From positions 23,534,162 to 23,598,161 of the forward strand of contig OU612067.1 in the NCBI GenBank assembly GCA_914767715.1: DNA of 64,000 nucleotides, given 5' to 3'. Every line of letters starts with the position of its first letter. Positions within the stretch are counted from its first letter, which is position 1. Source of the stretch: Membranipora membranacea. Taxonomy: Eukaryota; Bryozoa; Gymnolaemata; Cheilostomatida; Membraniporidae. Below the pieces are notes generated by a model, which saw only the letters and a program-made list of their open reading frames with translations, did not search any database and had not been told where the DNA came from. Position numbers and translations under genes: made by a program. Shown here one piece after another: positions 1 to 15,100 of the stretch.

Positions 1-132
1 CTCCACCATCCTCAGATATAACACTGTCTGAGCGTCCTCTGGTCAAAGTTGCCTGCTCTGGTTCATTGTACTCCGTTGCTGAAACACAGCTTACCTCAGC
101 TTGAGGCTGCAAATCTTCATTCTCTTCTTCAC
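1..132 (-). CDS. ROCO gene exon, acidic/Ser-rich linker (open at window edge)
   Basis: The minus strand shows a good acceptor (tttccag) just above 132, followed by an open frame that runs off the window. The single base left over from the 300-374 exon completes its first codon (AGT). The product starts SEEENEDLQPQ and is rich in Glu, Ser and Thr, with no recognisable domain. It is probably a disordered linker between the COR tail and an unseen C-terminal domain. The phase fits and no stop occurs in the 44 codons. Confidence 0.65.
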
Positions 133-3100
133 CTGGAAATCAAAATAATTAGACACGTACTGACTTGTTCTAGAAGAGTGGAAAATTCAGTCTATAAATC
201 TCAGCCATTCCACAGTTAATATCGGGGTATGTGCCTAATCATTCAAGTCATATAAGAAAGTGATGTTGACAATTGAAATGCTTATTGAGGTAAACTCACT
301 AGAGCTGTCCGGCACTGAATTAGTTGAGACATATTCCTCAAGCTGTGATATTCCTGTTTTAGTGATGCTAAAACCTGTAAAAAATAACAAAAAAAACACA
401 CAATTATACAATATTATGCATGTAAAAAAGTAGATTGTGAATTGTAAAACATTCATGTGCAATTTTATAGTAACATTGTCTTTTAGAAGTATATTAATTC
501 ACTCACAGGGAAATCCGAAGGGTTTTGGGACAACGGATCCAGCCACTTTATCACATCGGCTTGTCTCGTCTCCGGTGTAGGCTGTGAGGCGAGAATTGAG
601 GCGCTCATAGCTGTAGTGTGATTGGTTAACTTTCTTGAACCATTTGGGATTGACCAGAGTTGTTGGTAACTTTTGTTGAGTCAGCAGACAGTGAGAGCAG
701 TAGAAGACATGTTCATAACGGACTCCTTTCCACACAGATTCTAGTTCAGATGTGAGCTGCTTCGTTGAATCTAACAGGCTCTTCCATGCATCACAGACTC
801 TCTTAGGTGGTGTAAGAACTATCAGTGACACCTGTTTCTTGTTCTGGTCATGTAACAGATATCTCATTATTCCATTATCTTCTTGTACTTGAGCGCCGTT
901 GCTACCTGCTTCAACTGTATTGGCTGGATTGATGTGTATGTCTAGAAACCCTGCAGTAATCAGGTTAAAGATGTACCCAGGTACCGACACACCGTTGAGA
1001 TACAGATCGATTTTCAGTGGAAATAGCTTTGGGCTAGGTTTAGCTGCAGATATGATTTCACTGCTGAAATAAGGAATGATGAACTTCATGCTGTCATCTT
1101 CTCTCCCTATGGGCCCGCAAATCAGGTGGAATGTTTTCAGAAGTGTTACGCCCACCTCAGCTGGCAGCTCTGATTCAGATTTGAGCAGATTGTGAAGCAG
1201 GGCAGCATCGATGACCCCTGTTGCTTTGAAATCCTCCACCATTTTCACATACTCTCGTTTGTCAACATTTCTGTCATAGAATCGGTAGGGCACAAAGACC
1301 TCAATACGATCATCCCATGTTTGGTCAACCCGATGATCATACAGTATCCCTATGAGAGAGACAAGAACATCAGGTCGATGGAATATATATTCACACAGCT
1401 TGTCATTGTCTTGATACCACATTATTCTTCCTATTTCATGAATGTATTGTAGAATATATCGTTTTCTGCTCTTACGGAAACCTTTAACAATGTCAGTAAC
1501 CTTAATAAAAGGCCTGTCTGTCTGCACGGTAAGATCCATGAGTGTCTTATACCAGCTACCTGGTATCTCCGTCATGAGCTGAGAACCGGCTTCGCTAAGG
1601 GCCTTCTTAAGAGAATAAATAACAGTTTCAGTTGAAGTAGCAGATAACTCCAATGCAATATTGATGAGGGGCTTAGATTTGTCACTGAAACTTGTCATAG
1701 AAAAGAACGGGCTTGTAGGGGAACCAGCACTCTCTTCTGCCTCTATTATCTGGAGGCGCAGTTTTTCTGCTGTTGCGATAAGCTGCTGCTTTCTTATATT
1801 AAGCTGCTCTTCAGTAAGCTTATCAGTATGCGTGAGAACTAGCACTGGTTGACCAAGGTTAGGACGTGCTAAGTAGACGTGAGATATCCATCTCATACAA
1901 AGATCTTGTGTTGCAGCATCCTCTCCTTTATCAGTCACCAAACTGTCAAACTCTGCTATATCTATGACAAGAAGCGGGACAGACTGCGTTTTAAATGTCA
2001 ATTGGTAGGCAAAGTTATACACTTTATGCCCACCAAAGTCAATAAAAACCAGTCTAGATTTGTCATCCACTTCCGCTTCACAGATATTGAATACTCGAGT
2101 TGCTTCATCCAGCTTGGAGTCTGTAGCAGATCGTTTTGTCAGCACCCGCTGATTTTCCTGAATACTTCTAACAAGGCTTGTTTTTCCCGCTCCACTTTTG
2201 CCGAACACAGTTACTGGGATAAGTTTTACGTTGCTTTCTCGCTTGAACTTTAGATCATCTAGATACTTCTGTAGAGCTGCTCCACCCTGTTTAATGACGG
2301 CGTAGGGAGGAGATAAAAGTGCCTTGCAGCCTACATACTCGAAGTCTGTAAGTGTTTCGTTGTTGAAGAGGCTCTCAGGTATTGAGGTGAGTTTCTCGTT
2401 CCATCTTACATTCAGTGACGTTAACTGTTTGAGGTTCCCAAGGCTGTAAAAAATAACCATATTTGTTAGCTGTGGTATGAAATTTGCTTGTTTTGAGAAT
2501 ATTAATGATAAATTGTTAACTATTGTTGATTTAGCAATGGAAGTCTGTCTGTGTTTTGTGGTTTAGAGGTGAGTTGATTGTTGGATCTTATATCCAGTGA
2601 TTGTTAACTGTTCGAGCTTCCCAAGGCTGCCATAATCACCATATTTATAAGCTATGCTTTGTCTTTTGCTTGATTGGAGAATATTAATTATTATTGATAT
2701 AGCACTGACCGAGCCTACAAACCTTTGGCCTAGAAGAATTGCAATGATGAAGAAAATCTTGGTCAGATAATTGGCTGGATTGAATTTTGAATGCTGGGTT
2801 ATATTCTTTGTGTATTGGGACAGGATCTCTTCGACAACAATTTGAAAAAATTACATTTATTATGCTTATTATGTCTATTACTTTCACTAAGACACAAAAA
2901 TAGTGGAACACTATGGAAAGCAAAATACTGCATTGATGCGGAATAGGTTAGCCTGCTCGTATTTAAAAGGACAGATATTTGTTTTAGCATTTATTTTGAT
3001 GATGAAAGTGTTTTGATTATCGATGCTTATGATCAATTTTCGGGGGATTGCTATTTGATATTTGTTGTCAGGCTGCTATTTTGATAAATTTCAGATCATC

Positions 3101-6100
3101 GAAAATCCTTAATTCTCGGCCACTTGCATCTAATGAGAAAATATTATTGCATCCAGACAAGACAAATGACTGATCAAACGAATGTTTTTGTCTGATAACA
3201 TAAGTCTGTCTATATTTTTGTAGTTAACCATGGAAGGGATAATACGTGCTTTTTGAGCTCTTTCTCCCTAACCCATCTTTTGTTGATAACTTAAAAAAAC
3301 TTTAATTGCCGAATCATAATGGAGCAGCCATTCACTATGATCCCATTCGATTTTCCACTTTGAATTAAGTTGACCACTCTCAATTCAAATGGATTCCTAA
3401 TACACTCACGATGATAAAACTTGCCTGCCCGCCTGGTCGGGCCTACTGGTTTTTTTATTTTTTCCATGTGTGTTTATTGCTAAAGATAAAATTGATAATA
3501 TATTTAGACAAAGTGAAATTGAGTGAGAGAAAGGCATAAGATTGAATCATCAAACGTAAATAATTGCAATATAAATACGTAAAAATTAAAGGAACAGTCT
3601 AATAGCCTGCGGCTAGAGTGTAGACCGGCCAACTGTAAATCACAAAGGTAAAATACAAGACACACCGGCGAGGACGCGTAGGACGAGTGCCCCCACCAGC
3701 TGCAGTCACCACTGCCCCCACAGACTGGAAGCTAGGCTCGGCTAGGCTAGGAAGCTAGGTAGAAGTAATTTATTAATTGATCAACTAAACACTAAACACC
3801 TTGAATGCGGCCATTCAACTGACCTACTAATACCATTTTAAGTTAGTATAATTACATTCATGGTTTTTAAAGACAGGCAAATTCATGAAAATTACCTCAT
3901 AGGAACATAAATGAATGTGAGTGTCTACAAATATGAGTATAATCATCCTGTCTGAGAAACTAGTCAAAGTTCTGCAGATCAAAATCTAGTTTCCCTCAGT
4001 CACCTTACATTATTATTTATTTTCACATCACCACAACAACTTATTACTGGAAAATCCATATCATAATAACAATAAAGGATTTTATAAAGCTATACATACT
4101 GCTAATTTGGCGCACGAGTGGACCTACGGGCGTATGCCTAAGGTTAGCCGTGACTGCGTTGGTTAGATCTTTATGTTCCCTGGCCCAATATCCCCCCGTC
4201 ATATCACATAGACGTACTACAGCAAACTCACGAGGAGCAACATCAAGCTTGTCAACACCCCCACCCCAGACCCAGCGTCAAACCCCCACTGCCATGCGTC
4301 ACGATCAGATGCAGAAGATGATAGAGAACCTTGATGCTAATAAAGCATTTATTGAAGAAAGATTCAACAACATCTCCGAAGATCTACTAAAGGTGCTGAA
4401 TATAATTGATACCATCAAGAGACTGCAGAAAAAAACTGAAGATAAGCAGACCGAGATGGAAAAGTGCCTCAACTTCTATGGTGACGAGATCATGTCATTG
4501 AAAACAGAACTTGCAGCCATTAAAACGAAGAAGATGAAGGAAATGGAGGCAAGTGCGGTGAAGGTAAAACAGGACGACGAGATGCGGCAGCAAGTGAATA
4601 AGCTTCAACAAGATCTTAACCTAAAACAATTGAGGATAACGGATACCCTTAACAACTGCTGAGAACCTGACACTGCTCATGGAGAAGCTGGCTGAACTGA
4701 TGAAGGTCGACAACTTTGCTAGAAATGATGTTGATTCAGTCTACCACGGAAAAGTGAACAACCCTACCACAACCGCCTCCATATTCACTCGATTCAAATC
4801 GCTAGCTATAAGAGATGAATTCAATGACGGACATAAGCAGATTGGTCACCACAGCATCACGATTGACAGCCTGGGTATGTCAACCAAGTCCAAAATATTC
4901 GTCAATGAGTATTTAAACCCTGCTGAGCAAAAACTCTTCTACCTAGCATGACAGAAACGCGCTGAACTGCATTACAAGTATACATGGTCTAACCACAAAC
5001 ATGTATTCATGCGTAAGGAGAAGTCGTCTGACATCATAAGAATTGTTGATGAAACAACGCTAGACAAACTGAAGTAAAAATGATACCATAAACTTAATTT
5101 TATATTTTTTAAGTCTCTCTTTTTATAACCATAACCAAATGGCCAGTGTACCTGAACTAGAAGAATCATTTTTTGTAGAGCATTTTGCTAATATTTTAGC
5201 ATGTGAAGTAAATAAAAAGCTAGAAATCAGTACCAGGACTTATCAGTACTTCATTTAAACATATGTAGCCTAAGTCAGAGAATGGAATAGTTGGAATTGT
5301 TTCTAGCATCCCTGAATACAAAGTTTTCCTGCATCATTTTAGCAGAGATATGGTTCTCATGTGAGACATTTTTCCTCAGTATTATATGGATGGTTATAAT
5401 TTGTTTTCAAACCGAAATGGAGGTGGCATTGCTATTTAAGTGAGTAAGATGTTTGAGGCTAGTGTGACAGACATCTCTTTGGCTGGTTGCGAGGCACTGC
5501 GCGTGCGGATTCGTGAGTCTGGACTGGATGTGTGCACTGTGCTCGATGTCTACCGGGTGCCCTCGGGCTCTTCGGGGGCTTTTCTTGGGGATTTAGCTCT
5601 GGTTTTGCCCACTTTCCCCTCGAACTGACTTGTTGTTGGTGACATGAATATTGATTTAAATCCAGAAAATTAAATGGACTCAGCTTCAGAAGACTATAGC
5701 GAGTTGATTCAAAGCCAATGTTTTTATAATCTTATTCAATCCCCAACAAGAATTGGCGAAACCAAAATAAGTATTTTAGATCACATTATTGTTAAAAATT
5801 CAAATCGGCACATAAAGTCTTGCACTCTAGAGTTTGACATTTCAGATCATAAGCCGGTGTGTGCAGCCTTTGTTTACAAAAAGCACAGCCATAATGTTGA
5901 CAAAAATCACTCACCAATGAACATTACTAAATCAAATTATGTGTTATTACAAGAAATTATACAGCAACAAAATTGGTCACCCATTAAAGAAATATCTGAC
6001 ACCATCAAAGCTTTTAAACTTTTCATTGAAAAACTAAGCTCATGTGTTGATGATGCAATCAACAAAATGAGTGCCAGAAAGCATCAATGTTCTACTTTCA

Positions 6101-9100
6101 AGAAACCTTGAATGACTAAGCAATTATCTAAACTTACAAAAGAACGTACTAAGCTTCACAAAATGAGCAAATTACAACCATTCAATGGTGAATTACAAAT
6201 ACGGTATAGGCAATTCTGAAATCACGTAACAAACTGCGTAAACATGGCAAGGAAAGAGCATTACCAATACCAATGAAAAATGGAGATTTGTCATGAGTTT
6301 TATTAAAAAAGATACCAATGGTTCAGATGAGAAAATTCATCTCGGACATGATGGTGATCAGAGCATTTCCGTAGCTAAGAAATTTAATGAATTCTTTATC
6401 GATGTTGGTACTAATCTGGCAGAAGATCTTCCAACCACTGCAACCAAATTTACAAAATATTTTCCTAAAATTGATAATGCTTTTGCAGCTGAATTTTCTT
6501 TCACTGAAATTGAGACCGCTGCTACTCTTAAAATATTTGATAGCTCCTCCAATAAGAAAGCTACAGGACCTGATAGAATACCAATGCAAGCTTTAAAAGA
6601 TAAAAAATTAACCCTGGCACCACTTTTAACATACTTAGCCAACCTGATGATAAAAATCTCGATTTTCCCAGACTGCTTAAAAGTTGCTCGTGTGAAACCA
6701 CTTTTTAAAAAGGGAGATAAAACTAGATGTAATAGTTACAGACCCATTTCAATTTTAATTTCGACATCGAAAGTTTTAGAAAAACTCCTTTCAATGCAAT
6801 TCAGAGAGTATCTGGAGAGCAAAAATTTACTCACAAATTACCAATTTGGCTTTAGATCAAGCGCAGTACAACTGACGCAATTAATATTATAATGCCACAA
6901 TAAATCGTGGCATTCTTATCAGTAAACTGAAATTTTTTGAATTTTCCTCTCCCTCTTGTCGACCTTTAGAAAATTATCTTTTAAACAGAAAACAATTTGT
7001 ATTGGTTAACGATGTTGAGTCAGGGTTATTGCAAGTCAAGATTGGTGTTCCCCAGGGTTCGGTTCTCAGGCCACTTTTATTTTTAATTTATATTGACGAG
7101 CTTTTAAATGCAGCATCTGATCTAAATTATATACTTTTTGCTGATGATACAAACATTTTTAGTACTGAACTTGAAGTTATGAAAAGAAATCTACCTTTGA
7201 TTAATGAATGGTGTATCACCAACCGTCTCGTTATTAACTATGAGAAAACCTTTCAAGTTCTTTTTAAAGCCCCAAACAAAATTTTTAACCCTGAAGAATT
7301 CAAGCTCAAATTCGGGAAATCTATTTTAAAAGAAAGAGGAACCACCAAATTTTCAGGACTTGAGTTAGACTCCTACCTAACTTTCCATGAGCATTTTGAA
7401 AGCCTTAAAAAGAAATTAAATTTAACTCTGATGATGCGAGCACTCCGTCCAGCCATTGACCAAAAGTCAATGGTTGACATATATTACAGCTTTTTTTATC
7501 CTCATTTGACATACGGATTAGAGTTCTGGGGCCACGCAAGTGATAGCCAACTATGACCAATACAGACGCTACAAAAAATGCTCTGCGTATCATTAAGGGA
7601 ATTGGACCAGGGGCTCACATTTCTAGTCATTTTGAAAAACAAACAACAAGCGAGGAAGGAGGCCCTTGTTGAGCGATGGCATATCCTTGTATGAGATGTA
7701 TCAGACTGGATGGAATAATTATGTTTGACCCTTCTGATTTAGAATAATACCGATACAATTTCATTCCTTGATCTTTCCATATTAAAAGATAAAATTACTG
7801 CTTGTGGTATTCAATAATTTGCAATGTGCATCCAAGTTTTATCTGCCAAATGCAATTACATTTGATTTATTCGTATATGGTATAAAATGTACAGAATAAG
7901 ATCATGCCGATGATACCATGTGATTTATCTGCACCTAATAGGTAATGAGGTAATTTCTTTAGACACCGGGCCTGGTGTGAGTTATTCTCTAATAGGTCTT
8001 TGTAGCAGAAACTAAAAAAAATATTGAGATGCTCTGTTTCTAGTGCCATCTGATTATTATCTCCTAATCTGAAAGTGAGTGCAATGGTGGTATTAAGGGA
8101 TTGAGGCAAATGAATATAATGTTGACCAATAATTATATATAGTTTTCCGACTTAGATTTTATTACTGCCACTGGCTGAGAAGAAAATTAACAACAATAAT
8201 AATCACGGGATTCCTAGTGTTTGGTAAAATAATTTAATGTTAAATCATATCCAATTTTGCATACAAAGTACCACTAACAAAAAGCAGGTTGAGACTTTGG
8301 ACAACCTTGATAAGCAAGCTAGGGGGCATTTTACAAGTGTGAAACATCTTCTCTAACAAAAGAGACAAGAAGCAAAAGAGACGAGAGGCAGTGGCATGTT
8401 AAAGGGGCCTGCAGGCTCTCAGTATCAATAAACCTAACTAAAACAGCAATACGACAGTGGTCAGTAAGCATAACAAACAGTTGATAGAGAATTTCTTATC
8501 CTAGTGATTTAAAATTAGGATTTTTTTATCAGGATGTAAAATTAACTAAGTTTGACCATGCATATTCAGAATACTACCGATACATTCTCATTCCTAAAAT
8601 TAAATATGTTGGGAGTTATCCTGTCATATAAATAAAGAAGATAACTACCTTTTGCCATGTGTATCAAAGGTGAACTTGACACAAAAATATTGCCTTTCTG
8701 AGAGAACCCTTGTATTATTTGTATCATTAGTATAAGATGTATAAAGTACAGATTCAGTTCAGTACATGAAACCCTGTTATCTATCTGCACCTGACAGGTA
8801 CATAATCTATGTCAACAGGTGTTAGATATTCCGCTATAGGACATTGTAGCGGAAACTGACAAATATTGAGTTGTTTTGTTGATAATGTTATAATGTGTTT
8901 TGTTAAATGTAATCACTAATTGGCTGCAGTTAAGTTTGTCTTGGTCCAAAATTCTGGAGTGTCTCAGTTCTTTTTGTGATGTGATTTTCACCCTGTGTGG
9001 TATGCTCTACGATATTACTTCATTTAGCACAGTCTCTGGATACAGCAGTTACAGTTAGTCTCAGTCAACCATGATTTCATTCGAGTATCTTGAAATTGCG

Positions 9101-12100
9101 TGTTGATAACATTTTTGTGACAGTCACTGAGATAATGTTAGGTAGTAAAACATAGCCAGAGGTAACTATGTAATGATTAATGAGTAACACACACAAAAAC
9201 AAAGAGCATTCATTATTTAATCTGTGTCTTTTGCAACAGCTGGTTGTTTTATCGGTTTATCAGGGGTAGATGACATGTCATGTAAAAGTATAGAAATGTC
9301 ACAGGGACTACTGATAATAAGCATTCAGATTGGAAGTGATGACTTTTGGATGTCATAATTCTGACGACAGCTGCATGTGGCGATTCCCAACTATAATAAG
9401 GGTCGGTATTTCAGTGTAAATAGTCATTAAACCAAATCATCTTATTCAAATCTGATGAAACCATTTTTAAAGCACTGCCCCAAAACTTGTTAAAAGTTTT
9501 GTATATTATGTGTTATATAATACCCAAGTGCAATGTGTTATTATCATAATATTTTGACATTAATTTTGATGATCACACAAAAAAAGATGGAATGTTCACC
9601 CTCCTTGCAAACAACTGAATATAAAGACGGGAATCCCAAGATACTGTTTAGTTGCCAGCAACAAGGCACAATAATATTGAATATGATTATATATTTTGTT
9701 ACAAATAAACACAGGGAGAAGACGATATGGTTACAGTATATGATGAGTGATGGTAAGATAGACGATGTGACTCACCTCTTGGGTAGACTTCTCAAGTCAC
9801 ACAGACACGCTTCTATACTCTTAAGTGACCTCATCCCTCCTAATCCTTCAGGTAATGTTTGTAGGTTCTCATTTTGGCTTATAGCTAACTCCTCCAGTTC
9901 AGTCAGTGAGCAAATGCTGTGGGGAAAAATTTAGAATAATAATTATATTAGTTTTCCGACTTTGATTCTATTACTGCCACTGACTGAGAAGAAATGTAAC
10001 AAAAAGTCAATGGTTGACATATATTACAGCTTTTTTTATCCTCATTTGATATACGGATTAGAGTTCTGGGGCCACGCAGGCGATAGCCAACTACGACCAT
10101 TACAGACTCTACAAAACTGCTCTGCGAATCATTAAGGGAATTTGACCAGGGGCTCACATTTCTAGTCATTTCGAAAAGCCAACAACAAGCGAGGAGAGAG
10201 GTCCTTGTTGAGCGATGGCATATCCTTGTTCAACAAGTAACTTTTGAGAGTTTGGACGGGGCCAGGGTGCGATCTCACAGTTGGGCTGGCGGGGCGTCTC
10301 TGGTCGTGCGGTGGATAGCGGGTACGGTGGGCATGTTTTGTCTGGGCTTTTCATGATGTTCGTGTGGTGTTTTGTAATTAGCTGGAGGGTCGGCCGTCTC
10401 TCTAGTCACAGACTATCTTGCTGACCCATGCTTTTATTTACTTTCTCTGAACATTTATTTCTTATAATTTACAATGTTTCTTTATAGTAAAATACAAAAA
10501 AAAAATTATCCCAATGAACTGCCTGTAGGCCATCAGTCACAATAAACCGAACTAAATCAACAATACACAGTGGTCAGTAAACAATTAAACAATGAATAGA
10601 GAATCTCCAATCCTGGTGTTTAATAAATGATTTGTGTTTTAAAAGGCTGCAAAAGATGATAGAGAAAATGAGATGTATCAAACTGGATGGAATAATTATG
10701 ATTGACCCTGCTGATTTAGAATAATTCCTTGATCTTTCCATATTAAAAAATAAGATTACTGATTGTGGTATTCAATAATTTGCAATGTGCATCCAAGTTT
10801 TATCTGCCAAATGCAATTACATTTGATTAATTCGTATTTGATATAAAATGTACAGAATAAGATCATGTTGATGATACCATGTGATTTATCTGCACCTAAT
10901 AGGTAATGAGGTAATTTCTTTAGACAACGGGCCTGGTGTGAGTTATTCTCTAATAGGTCTTTGTAGCAGAAAGTAAAAAAAATATTGAGTTGCTCTGTTT
11001 ATAGTGTCATCTGATTGTTATCTCCTAATCTGAAAGTGAGTGCAATGGTGGTATTAAGGGATTGAGGCAAATGAACAACAGTTTTTCACAATTATTTATT
11101 TATTTTAATTGTTTTATGTATGAAAATCAGCAGTGTAATAGCCACTTCAATTTCCTTGGATGTATATTCAGTCATTCCATGTTTTGATATTATATTGATA
11201 GAGAACAAAGTGCTTTTAATAAGCAATAATATTTTTAGTATCACCTCAGGACTTCACATTAATCAACCCCTACCCACAGAGTGATGTGATGACTGACTGG
11301 GTGTGATATCACTTACTTAGCTGCAAGCATTGTCACTTCTACTACCAAGTAGTTTGAGTAGGCCGTACTTCTAGAGTACACTGTGCAGATGAGCACAGTA
11401 GCTAAAAGTGTGTCAGGTGATGATTATTACATGGTGGTTTAAGGTTTGGCAGGTGAAAATCATGACAGAGCGCGGAAATTGTCCTAAGTTTTATTAACTG
11501 CGCAAGGTATATTTGTTTCCCCATCACACCAGTCCCTGTATGAACTCATTTACACTTGAGTGTCATGGTGTGTTATATAATCACTAATTGGCTGCACCTA
11601 TGATATTCATGGTCGTAAATTACCAAGTCGCTCCATTTTTTTGTGATATAATTTTGACCAAAAGCGTGGTAATTTCTATGGTATTACTTCATCCAGCATG
11701 GTCTCTGGATACAGCAGTTACAGTGGGTCTCAGTTCAAACGATGTTTTCATTCCACATATCCAGAGATTACTATGTAATGATAAATGAGCAACACAACAA
11801 GAGGTCTCATTATTTAATCTGAAGAATTTACATGAGCAGGGAGTTTTGTTGGTGATAGATGAGATGTCAGTAAAATTACAAAAATGTGACAGGGGCTGCT
11901 GATAACTAGCATTCTGATATGGCAATCATGTCATTTTATGTCATAATTTTGACAACAGCTTCATTTGGCAATTGCCATCTTAGATAAGGGAAGAGAAATT
12001 TCAGTATAAATAGACATTAAATCAAATCATCTTATACTAATTTGGTGAAACCATTTTTGAAGCACTGTCCCAAAATTTGCTGCAAATTTTGTACAGTACT

Positions 12101-15100
12101 ATATCATGTAATATATGATACCCAAGCGCAAGGTTTTTATACCAAAATATTTTTACAAAACTCATTTTGATTACGGTAAAAAATGATAAAATGTTCACCT
12201 CGATTGTGAAATATCATATAAAACAACGAATCATAAGCTTTACACCGATTGTATATCACAGGCCAATGTACATCTAACTGCTGGGTGTCTGTTTTGACGG
12301 ATACGTATTGAACCAGTGAAAAGTATAATAGCACCAAGATATTAATCGATTTCCTTGTCCTCATAGTTGTGACCAGCATCTCAAATCACCGGAGTGATTC
12401 CCCCGGTTTTTTTTTCTAATGAGAACAGATTTATGATTTTCTGACATTAAAATCCAAGTATTGAACTAGTACTGTAACAAAACCCTCAATAATTTAATAA
12501 ACAGACCTGAATCCTAAGCTACAGTAAAGTTGCCAGCAACTCCCCATAATAATGATAAATCATGACAATACAATTTGTTACAAATAAACACAGAGAGGAA
12601 AAAATACAGTTACAGTATATGATGAGTGATGGTGAGATAGAGGATATGACTCACCTCTCGGGTATACATCTCAGGTCACAGAAATTCACATTTATCTTCT
12701 TAAGGGACCTCATCCCTCCTAGTCCTTCAGGTAATGTCTGTAGGTTCGCATTATAGTGTATATCTAACACCTCCAGTTCAGACAGTGAGCAGATGCTGAG
12801 GGAACAAAAATTTCATTCAATAATTATACAGTTTTCCGACTTAGATTTTATTACTGCCACTGGCTGAGAAGAAAAATAACAACAATAATAATCACGGGAT
12901 TTCTAATGTTTGGTAAAATAATTTAATGTTAAATCATGTCTAATTTTGCATACAAAGTACCACTAACAAAAAAAGTAGGTTGAGACTTCGGACAACCTTG
13001 ATAAGCAAGCTAGGGGGCATGTTACAAGTGTGAAGCATCTTCTCTAACAAAAGAGACAAGAAGCAAAAGAGACGAGAGGCAGTGGTATGTTAAAGGGGCC
13101 CTTATCAGCCTGCAGGCTCTCAGTATCAATAAACCTAACTAAAACAGCAATACCACAGTGGTCAGTAAGCATAACAAACAGTTGATAGAGAATTTCTTAT
13201 CCTAGTGATTTAAAAATAACAATTTTTTTATCAGGATGTAAAATTAACTAAGTTTGACCATGCATATTCAGAATACTACCGATACATTCTCATTCCTAAA
13301 ATCAAATATGTTGGGAGTTATCCTGTCATATAAATAAAGAAGATAACTACCTTTTGCCATGCGTATCAAAGGTGAACTTGACACCAAAATATTGCCTTTC
13401 TGAGAGAACCCTTGTATTTGTATCATTAGTATAAGATGTATAAAGTACAGATTCAGTTCAGTACAAGAAACCCTGTTATCTATCTGGACCTGACAGGTAC
13501 ATAATCTTTGTCAACAAATGTTAGATAATCTGCTATAGGACATTGTAGCGGAAACTGACAAATATTGAGTTGTTTTGTTCATAATGTTACAAAGTGTTTT
13601 GTTAAATGTAGTCACTAATTGGCTGCAGTTTAGTTTTTCTTGGTCCAAAATTCTGGAGTGTCCCAGTTTTTTTTTGGATGTAATTTTCACCCTGTGTGGT
13701 ATGCTCTACGTTATTGCTTCATCCAGCATGGTCTCTGGATACAGCAGTTACAGTTAGTCTCAGTAAACCATGATTTCATTTGAGTATCTTGAAATTGCAT
13801 GTTGATAACGTTTTTGTGACAGTCACTGAGATAATGTTAGGTAGTAAAACATATCTAGAGGTAACTATGTAATGTTTAATGAGTAACACACACAAAAACG
13901 AAGAGCACTCATATAATTTAATCTGTGTCTTTTGCAACAGCCGGTTGTTTTATCAGGGGTAGATGAGATGTCATGTAAAAGTATAGAAATGTCACAGGGA
14001 CTACTGATAATAAGCATTCAGATTGGAAGTGATGACTTTTGGATGTCATAATTCCGACAACAGCTTCATGTGGCGATTTCCAACTATAATAAGGGATGAT
14101 AATACAGTATAAATGGTCATTAAACCAAATTATCTTACACAAATCTAGTGAAACCATTTTTGATGCACTGTCCCAAAGTTTCTTGCAAGTTTTGCATAGT
14201 ACTATATTATGTAATTAATATATGATACCAAAGTGCAATGTTTTAATACCAAAATAGTTATAGTTAACAATAATTTTGATAGTCGCAGAAGAAAAATATG
14301 AAATGTTCACCCCTTTTTTAAAATAATATAATACAACGATTCGCAAGCTTCACACCGATTGCATATCACAAACCTATGTTAATCTTGTCTTGGTTTGTAA
14401 AAATATTTAAGGGATCGGTGAAAGGAATATAAGCACCAAGATATCTCTCGATTTCCTTGTCATCATAGTTGTGACTAGCATCTCAAATCACCGGAGCGTT
14501 TCCCACCGGTTTTTTTCTGATGAGAACATATTTTTTCTTTCAAAAGACCACGCTTTATTGTTTTCTGACATTAAAATCCTAGTATCAAACTAGTACTGTA
14601 ACAAAACTATTAAGGGATGTCTCTTATCAACAATTTAATAAGCAGACCTGAATCCTTAGATACCGTAAAATCGCCAGCAACACCACATAATAATAATATT
14701 CATGATAATATATTTTGTTACAAATAAACAGAGAGAGAAGACAATACTGACACAGAATTTATGATGAGTTGTCGAGTTCTCACAGCTCAGGCTCAGGAGA
14801 TTTCGGATAGAGAGAATAAAACCGAGAAGATGGGAGCAAGTGATAACAGACAGCATCACCACTTCAAATCAGAGACCAAACTCAGTTTTATCTTTTGATG
14901 AAATCTGTTGTGTATTAGGCGTAATCAAATTACTGTCAGCTATCAGACATCCCATCTCCGCTTTTTTTGGAGGTTCAATCGCTGTCATATAATACTGTGT
15001 AATTAAACCTTTTTATCAGACAAAAATCAAAATCCAATCGCCGTTTTTTCAAGAGGAAGTCAGTTTAATTGCATTTTTATTTTTAAATTTAAAGTGATCA

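Larger units (their letters stand above)
4100..7700 (+). mobile_element. Degraded CR1/L2-like non-LTR retrotransposon (LINE)
   Basis: The plus strand carries, in order, a coiled-coil ORF1, an apurinic-like endonuclease and a reverse transcriptase, the layout of CR1/L2/jockey-superfamily LINEs. The reading frame is broken by stops, frameshifts and an internal deletion in the RT, so this copy cannot move by itself. It lies antisense within an intron of the ROCO gene. The 5' end is not sharply defined. The 3' end is truncated relative to the copy at 10.0-10.5 kb, which continues further and ends in an A-rich tail. Clade assignment rests on motif style only. Confidence 0.85.

Noticed and set aside
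9533-9934. Plus-strand open frame ending near 9934 and similar ones near 12562, 20946, 26525 and 27938
   Set aside because: They are the antisense shadow of minus-strand LRR exons, whose splice sites and LRR pattern are clear.
12385-12420. The ccggag...ccggttttttt motif that recurs at 14490, 20745 and 21905 as a terminator or hairpin
   Set aside because: It recurs because it is part of the duplicated intron unit; nothing points to a separate function.
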